Of a stretch of 64,000 nucleotides of DNA, positions 58,601-64,000 are shown piece by piece (the stretch's first letter is position 1; every line of letters starts with the position of its first letter). The position numbers were made by a program, and so were the translations under genes. The notes under the pieces were generated by a model that had not been told where the DNA came from, ran no database searches, and saw only the letters and a program-made list of their open reading frames with translations. Source of the DNA: Ricinus communis (lineage: Eukaryota; Streptophyta; Magnoliopsida; Malpighiales; Euphorbiaceae); assembly GCF_019578655.1 (NCBI RefSeq), contig NC_063263.1, positions 21,637,001-21,701,000 on the forward strand, written 5' to 3'.

Positions 58601-60245
58601 TAATAAAATCACAAGCATTTACAAGTTACAAGTTCAGTGATTATGAAACAACAATTATATACAAAGATTCAAAACATACCCATATTTCTTGTAACGATTC
58701 CACCATTTGGAAGCTAGATTGACCGGCAAAAAAGGAGTATGACAGCAGTCATAAAAGCAAATTCCAATAACTTCTCCATAACGGTTGATTAGTGGCCCAC
58801 CAACACCACACTAGCCAGAAAAGAATTAGACAGAATAATATTAATGACATTGCTACTTATCCAAAAAAAAACATGCATAAGGCTTTAGTCAGTAATATAA
58901 GCAAACAAATCTAAGGCTATATCATAATCCAACTAGATACACTACATCTTGAAGAATCACACAAAGGGCAATCAACAAATACTTATCCAAAAAAAAATGC
59001 ACAAGGCTTTAGTCATTAATATAAGCAAACAAATCGAAGGCTATATCATAATCCAACTACATAAACTACATCTAGAAGAATCACAAAAAGGGCAATCAAC
59101 AAAGTAATTAGGAGAGAGAAAGACAGATACTCTAGTGATACTGCAATTCGCCCTGAAAAGTTCTTTGCACTGGTATTCACACTGATTGATGCTGTAATGG
59201 ACAATCAAAGAGTTAATAACTTAAAGAATACGACAAGTTTTCCACACTATAAAAACAACTCAAAATTCGGAACATACTGTTATTATATTAAAAAGTAGAA
59301 TTAAATTTTGTTTTACCTAAATTCACCAGGAGCAGCCATTAGAGCATGCGGCTTTACAAAATAACGGCCAAGAGCAATTACTCTATCTCCAGGAATAAGA
59401 TTATATGAATTTGAATGTGGACGAAGCTGAAATGGCTTATCTTGAACAACCTCACTCGGATCAACAGTGATGGAATCATCCAAGTGTCTTAGACATGCAA
59501 TTGTTAGTGGAGCTTTTGTCTGAATTTTCACGACAACAATATTATAATGGAAGTCAAATGCTACGATTTGACCATCAAGCAACACATCATCTGATAAATG
59601 CACAACCACCTAAAAGAATAGTTGATATAAGTAACTAGCCGAACAAGCATTATGTCTCAAACTATTACCAAAATAACGAATAGAAGAGCCAAAAGAGCAG
59701 AAAATGTTGCATAAACCAACCTTTATAGCATCTGCAATAGAATTTCCACTTAATGGAGACCTAATGAGATCGGCAGAGGTTAATATAATACCACCAGTAT
59801 CATCACTTTCTATAACAGTTCCAGAACCCTGAAAAATCTCATCTCCACCTGTAGAAATGGATGTAAAATAAACAAAATTCAATAAAAATAGGTACAAAAA
59901 TGCTTGAGAAACAACAAAGAAACAAGCACACACCTGAATAAGAAATAAGACTGACAACAGAAACAGAAGCTCTCAAAGCAGCTCTCTTTGTATAAATATC
60001 CAAATCCAAATTCTCAAAAAATCTAGAGAACTTTGGTTGCTTCATAGCATAGTTCATTATGTAATTCATATCATCAGCGGCTAAACAATTACAAGAACAA
60101 AATCAAAACATAATAATAATAAAATACATAAAGATCAAAAGCAAGGAGAATAAAATGAATGAATAGTAAGCTCACTGCAAGAGGCCTCCCTTATATCACG
60201 GTACCACGGATCTGGTAAATCCCTCTTTTTACTTTCAATATGCAT
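55605..60245 (-). CDS. Deg/HtrA-like PDZ protein, predicted pseudoprotease (398 aa, 10 exons)
   Basis: Coding exons: 60245-60176, 60080-59934, 59848-59721, 59609-59317, 59191-59131, 58810-58680, 57970-57850, 57718-57626, 55911-55787, 55632-55605. All introns are GT-AG and phases join into one open frame of 1,197 nt. ATG 60245 is chosen because an in-frame TGA lies upstream in the joined 5' UTR. Residues about 73-270 form the trypsin-like domain (GSGTVIESDD, LLDGQIVAFDFHYNIVVVKI, GDRVIALGR). Residues about 278-389 form a PDZ domain (VIPGSSAHSAGIRPNDVIVQF, GGKTILSFLE). The catalytic positions of HtrA are replaced: Asp99 for His (ILTSADLI), Asn138 for Asp (HYNIVVVKI), Val236 for Ser (CGVGGPL in place of GNSGGPL). 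Deg proteins usually work as oligomers in quality control; this copy more likely binds than cuts. No clear transit peptide. All borders look functional, so the gene is probably expressed. Confidence 0.9.
56985..57410 (-). pseudogene. hAT transposase C-terminal remnant inside an intron
   Basis: In the 1.7-kb intron between coding exons 8 and 9. The minus frame from about 57410 to TAA at 57209-57207 starts with a Ser run and ends in an acidic tail (EEEIDFEEDGKYEEDEEIGS, DDNDEENIDVDEN), like the C-terminus of plant hAT transposases. It is followed at 56985-57060 by GCGCCT/AAGGCGC words and (CA)n, typical of one class of hAT termini (TTAAAGGCGCAAGGCGC). A partial repeat of the segment extends to about 57475. 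Only one end is present. Confidence 0.5.
58855..59104. repeat. Intronic tandem duplication, two ~126-bp units
   Basis: Units begin ACTTATCCAAAAAAAA at 58855 and 58981. They contain AAGGCTTTAGTCA(G/T)TAATAT and end AGGGCAATCAACAAA. Within the intron between coding exons 5 and 6. Confidence 0.9.
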
Positions 60246-61798
60246 AATTACCTATTTAAAAACAAAATCAAGATTGGAACACTTTCATAATCATGTATAA
60301 GACATTAAAATAAATCAAAATTAAGAGCCCTATATATGTGATATTGATATTGAACAATAGAGGCAAAGATCAAATTCATCTTGTTTAGAATCAAAAGAAA
60401 AAAAAAAGGCAAATATTTAACCTACCTATAGTTTAACTTTTACTAGTCTTCAAGATAATGTATAAGTCCCAACCCTGTCAACCCCAAGCCCTTTTTCTCC
60501 TAGGTTTCCTAATTTCCCTGACATTGAAAACAGAGAAAACTTCCAGTCCAAATTATCATAGCAACGGACAGGGTACCCGCCCATATAAGGATATCAAAAC
60601 ACAAAAGCGATTAAAATACACATACCCGAAACTTCCCAAACCCATTTAAGAAATTACCTTTATTATCCAAACATGTGCTAAATCTAAATAGAAATACTCG
60701 CATATTACCCAAACCAGCCCAAACACGATTAATATATAGCTTTTAAACAAATTTTTTTATGGATAATTAACTGGGTAGCAGGTGCCCTACTCATTAAACA
60801 CCTGTTTCTATGAATTCATTTAGGCAATTGAAAGTATCCTCATTACAAAAACCCATTTACAATAATTAAACTCTAAAATAAATCAACAAATATTAATGAA
60901 AAAAAACTAGAAATTAGGATTATTCAAAACTATCCAAAAATGCTCACTATTCAATACATTACAATTATAAACCTAACACGTAAAACTATCCTTTCCATTT
61001 AAAAGGACAGCAAGATAAGGAATACAGCACTGTTAGTGAAAAGGAAACTAAATGTTGACAAACCAAACTGTCTAGTAGTTATGCATGAAGCCAAAGAGGT
61101 ATGAAAGAGTTTGAACAACCAGCTAGAAGTCATAAAGTTAACCATCATCGAATTTGTCACAAAAAATTCAGAAATTTGAACCAATTCCTAGGTAGGAAAA
61201 TCTGATTTTTCAGAGACATCATTGAAATACAAAATGCATCATGATAACAGAATTCATCACAAAGAAGGAAAAATCAAATTCCCCTTCAGCTTCTTCCTGG
61301 GGAAGAAGTGCAGCCCTATTTCAAAATGGTAAGCAAAAGAAATGTCTTGAAGCAGCACCAGATCACCAAAAGTCACAGAATTGGATCAATCGTTTCTTGG
61401 TAAAGCAAGAAACCAAAACCTAACTTTGAAGTGCAGCCTGCTTTAACTCAGCAAATATCAACACATAAAACAGCATCCTATGATTCACCAGCACTAGACA
61501 CCAGGAAAACAGCAGCATTAACCAAAATATGTAAGACCAAATTTTCAAAGCTAAATAACTATCCATTACCATGCGCTCTATAAAAACACCGTAAGAATTG
61601 ACCCGTACAGCCAAACTCAAAAGAGAAGCCCAAGCATCAAGAAAAGAAACATGAAATCAAACCACATAAGCCGAACTTAATTCAGAAAAGCAAAATCACT
61701 ACTCTAATTTTCTTTTCTTTTTATTTTCTTTTCGTTTTCAAGAAAAAAGAGCTACGTTCCCAAGAAAAGCACTAAATACAAGTTCCAAGAGGCATTAC

Positions 61799-61849
61799 CA
61801 GTTCTTGAGAGTGGAGAACTTTTCAGCTACTTGAATGAAGAATCTCAGT
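61799..61849 (-). other. Probable 5' UTR exon of the Deg-like gene
   Basis: Acceptor CCATAG before 61849 and donor CTG/GTAATG after 61799. It carries a TGA in frame with the start ATG eight codons before the exon end. Splicing inferred. Confidence 0.45.
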
Positions 61850-62110
61850 CTATGGAAGTTGTGTTCCAAAAAAACAAAAGAAGACTGTCAGCAGCTTAGA
61901 TGCAATATGACTCTTCGAACAAAAAACTAAACCAAAATTAGCATTTTAAATACTGAAATAATCTTATTATAACTATTATTAAGGGAAATTTTAAAATAAA
62001 AGGACTGTACAAAATCATCATCATCATAACCCATAACAGACAGCAACTCCCACTTTTCTCTCCAACCAATCAACATAAGCAGACGGAAAGAAGGTATAAT
62101 TAAACTACAC

Positions 62111-62190
62111 CTGGTAGATTCGGATTAAGAGGAAGAAGAAGGCTGCGAGGCTGCAAGGGCAATGGAGGCTTGAGAGAATAAATTAGGGTT
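62111..62190 (-). other. Probable first 5' UTR exon and transcription start region
   Basis: Ends CTACCAG/GTGTAG at 62111, a good donor. The upstream part is pyrimidine-rich on the minus strand (CTTCTTCTTCCTC). The transcription start is probably near 62170-62200; no clear TATA box. Confidence 0.4.
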
Positions 62191-62213
62191 TGTTGTGTTA
62201 TGTGTTCTTTTCT

Positions 62214-63665
62214 AGTGATTTAGTTTTCACTTGCATCAAATTTTTAGGCATACGGAATTTTAAATGAATTATATAATTTTGATTTTTTTATTTTTTCGAT
62301 TAAGAGCTTTTCAAACTAAAACATTATTTTTTATTTTTTATAAAAATTTTAAAATTTAATTTTCATCCATTTTGAGTTTAAATATTAAAAAATGAAAATA
62401 AAAATATATAATTCATTTATGTGTTAAAATAGTATTGATTGGTACTTAACGGTAAAAATAAAAATAAGTAAAATTGAAAAAAATAAAAAATCAAATCAAA
62501 TAGAAAAATTGGATTTGATTTGGTTCGATTATCTTTAACACTTAATTTAAATCGATCTATTAAGTGATAAATTGAATATTATTAGATTCGCTCATTTTTA
62601 CTTAAAAAGTTTTTAGTATAATCAAACCAACAAAAATGTCTATAAACATCTAAAATATTTTTTATATGTTTTCGTTTATATTAAGCAAAAATAATTTTTT
62701 TAACCTTGAAATATATTTATTTGTATATTAGATATTTTTATTATTGTTAATGTTGAATAAATACTTTTTATATATTTATTATATATAATATTTATAGTTT
62801 AAATTATAAAAAATCAAAAGGCTAATTCAGTTTAATTATTAATAATATTTCAATTTGGTTCGATGAATAAGATTTTAAAAAATAGTCATTCGGTTTTTGG
62901 TCAAAATCTAAATCGAATGTTGCTCAACCCTAAAATAAAAGCGAAATTATTTTAAAAGTGAATGTTAATATTTTTTTATATTTTAATATTGGTGAATAAA
63001 CTAGGCAACACTCATTATTAAGTCTCTGAACTTTTTTATTTTATTTTATTGAGTTCTTAAAATTTTAATTTATTTTATTAAGCCCTTATACTTTTCTTTT
63101 TACTTTGATTAAGGATTATTAAATTCTCAATACAAGCAAAAATAAAAATACAAGAGTTAAATGAAATAAAATAAAAATCAAAGGACTCGATAAAAATAAA
63201 ATCGAAAGATTCAAAAACTTAAAATGCATTTTAACAATAAACTATTAGTATTTTGATATTCAACGAACTAATATTGCTTATTTGTGATGACATGGTATTG
63301 ATTTTATCAAATGAGATTAATAAAAAAATATCTTTCTAAGTAGTTAAAAGATACATTACTCATAAAAATTAGTTATAAACATGATTAAAGACATTTTAAT
63401 ATAACATAATCATAAGTTAACACCGTAAATCCATTTGATACTAAAAATATTTTTTTCTATTGTTAAAGTTTAAAAAGAAAACCTTAGTTTTCTATTTTTT
63501 TTTTACAGAAAAAGAATGACCACGTGAATTTGTAACTGTACTAAAAATTGATATAAGAAATAAAGATTGTTTCTTCTTTTTTTTAGTGATGTTTATTTTT
63601 CATTTGCATCAAAATTACGTAGTTCTAAATGAAACTATATAGTTTGATTTTTTTTTATTATTTTA
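62214..63665 (+). repeat. Separated ~90-bp direct repeat
   Basis: 62214-62305 and 63583-63665 share TAGTGAT, TTTTCA(C/T)TTGCATCAAA, AAATGAA and TATA(A/G)TTTTGATTTTTTT. The stretch between is AT-rich and contains a GGTTCGAT/CATTCGGTTTTTGG region (62510-62925) like degenerate hAT MITE ends, but no partner terminus was found. Confidence 0.55.
63004..63235. mobile_element. Fold-back MITE, 232 bp, MULE-like
   Basis: Exact 9-bp duplication AATAAACTA at 62995-63003 and 63236-63244. The arms, about 95 bp each, are inverted copies (TTATTAAGTCTCTGAAC left, TTTTAAGTTTTTGAATC right, reverse complement), separated by a ~35-bp centre. Confidence 0.9.
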
Positions 63666-64000
63666 TTCTATATATATATAAAACACATATATGATACTTT
63701 AACAAAAATAACTTAAATGACTTGGTGGTACAAAGATCTCACTTTTTAAATTCAAGATTGAGTATGATACTTGTTTATAATTGCAAAGTATCTAAATATT
63801 GAAAGTTTTACCAAATATGTCATTGCGGAAGAAGAACTTGCAAGGCTCGCTAATAAAGGAAAATAGACCTTAATAAGTAAGCTAAAATCATATAATTAAT
63901 AATACAACCACAAGGAGCCATAATAAATATAGTTATAGATATAATATAAGAAAATGCAATACGAACATGTCGTGTCACGCATTATAACGATTTCAATCAA
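63245..64000. other. AT-rich intergenic DNA
   Basis: Nothing recognised beyond the direct-repeat copy at 63583-63665. Confidence 0.5.

Overview
This is a nuclear window from a plant, probably a eudicot. It is AT-rich and dominated by nested LTR retrotransposons, MULE and hAT DNA transposons, and (TAA)n/(TTA)n microsatellites. Genes have GT-AG introns, and one insert carries a piece of a plant-type mitochondrial nad1 gene. I cannot assign a species from sequence alone.

Layout. 1-6.0 kb: AT-rich DNA with a 3.33-kb hAT element (8-bp target duplication) nested in an older inverted-repeat element. 6.66-7.27 kb: an NF-YC transcription-factor pseudogene. 8.3-11.2 kb: an inverted-repeat element with an LTR-like core, followed by a 5S-rRNA-bearing solo LTR (Cassandra-like). 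12.9-13.9 kb: a MULE-type MITE. 14.2-16.8 kb: a decayed Copia element. 17.0-17.9, 25.4-27.3 and 49.0-50.8 kb: three copies of one long LTR family; the middle one is a complete solo LTR with a 5-bp duplication. 19-20 kb: exon-like scraps of an unidentified gene. 20.7-42.2 kb: a nest of Ty3-gypsy (Tat/Ogre-like) elements. Its best copy runs on the minus strand (LTR 39.6-42.2 kb, then gag, RT, RNase H and integrase down to 33.2 kb), is split by a solo LTR, and is flanked by accessory genes on the opposite strand. 44.0-44.6 kb: a MULE MITE. 44.7-52.9 kb: a large MULE with ~250-bp terminal inverted repeats, a MuDR-type transposase and a convergent GRF-zinc-finger gene; an LTR copy and a mitochondrial nad1 fragment lie inside it. 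54.3-62.2 kb: the one intact host gene. 63.0-63.2 kb: a small MITE with a perfect 9-bp duplication.

The one gene likely to be functional is on the minus strand. It has ten coding exons (398 codons) plus spliced 5' and 3' UTR exons, and encodes a Deg/HtrA-like protein with a trypsin-like fold and a PDZ domain. All three catalytic positions appear to be replaced (His to Asp, Asp to Asn, Ser to Val), so it is best read as a pseudoprotease. Everything else coding is transposon-derived or broken. The most unusual points are the pseudoprotease, the nad1 fragment inside a MULE that ends at an organellar exon boundary, the MuDR-like two-gene MULE, and the antisense accessory genes beside the gypsy integrase.
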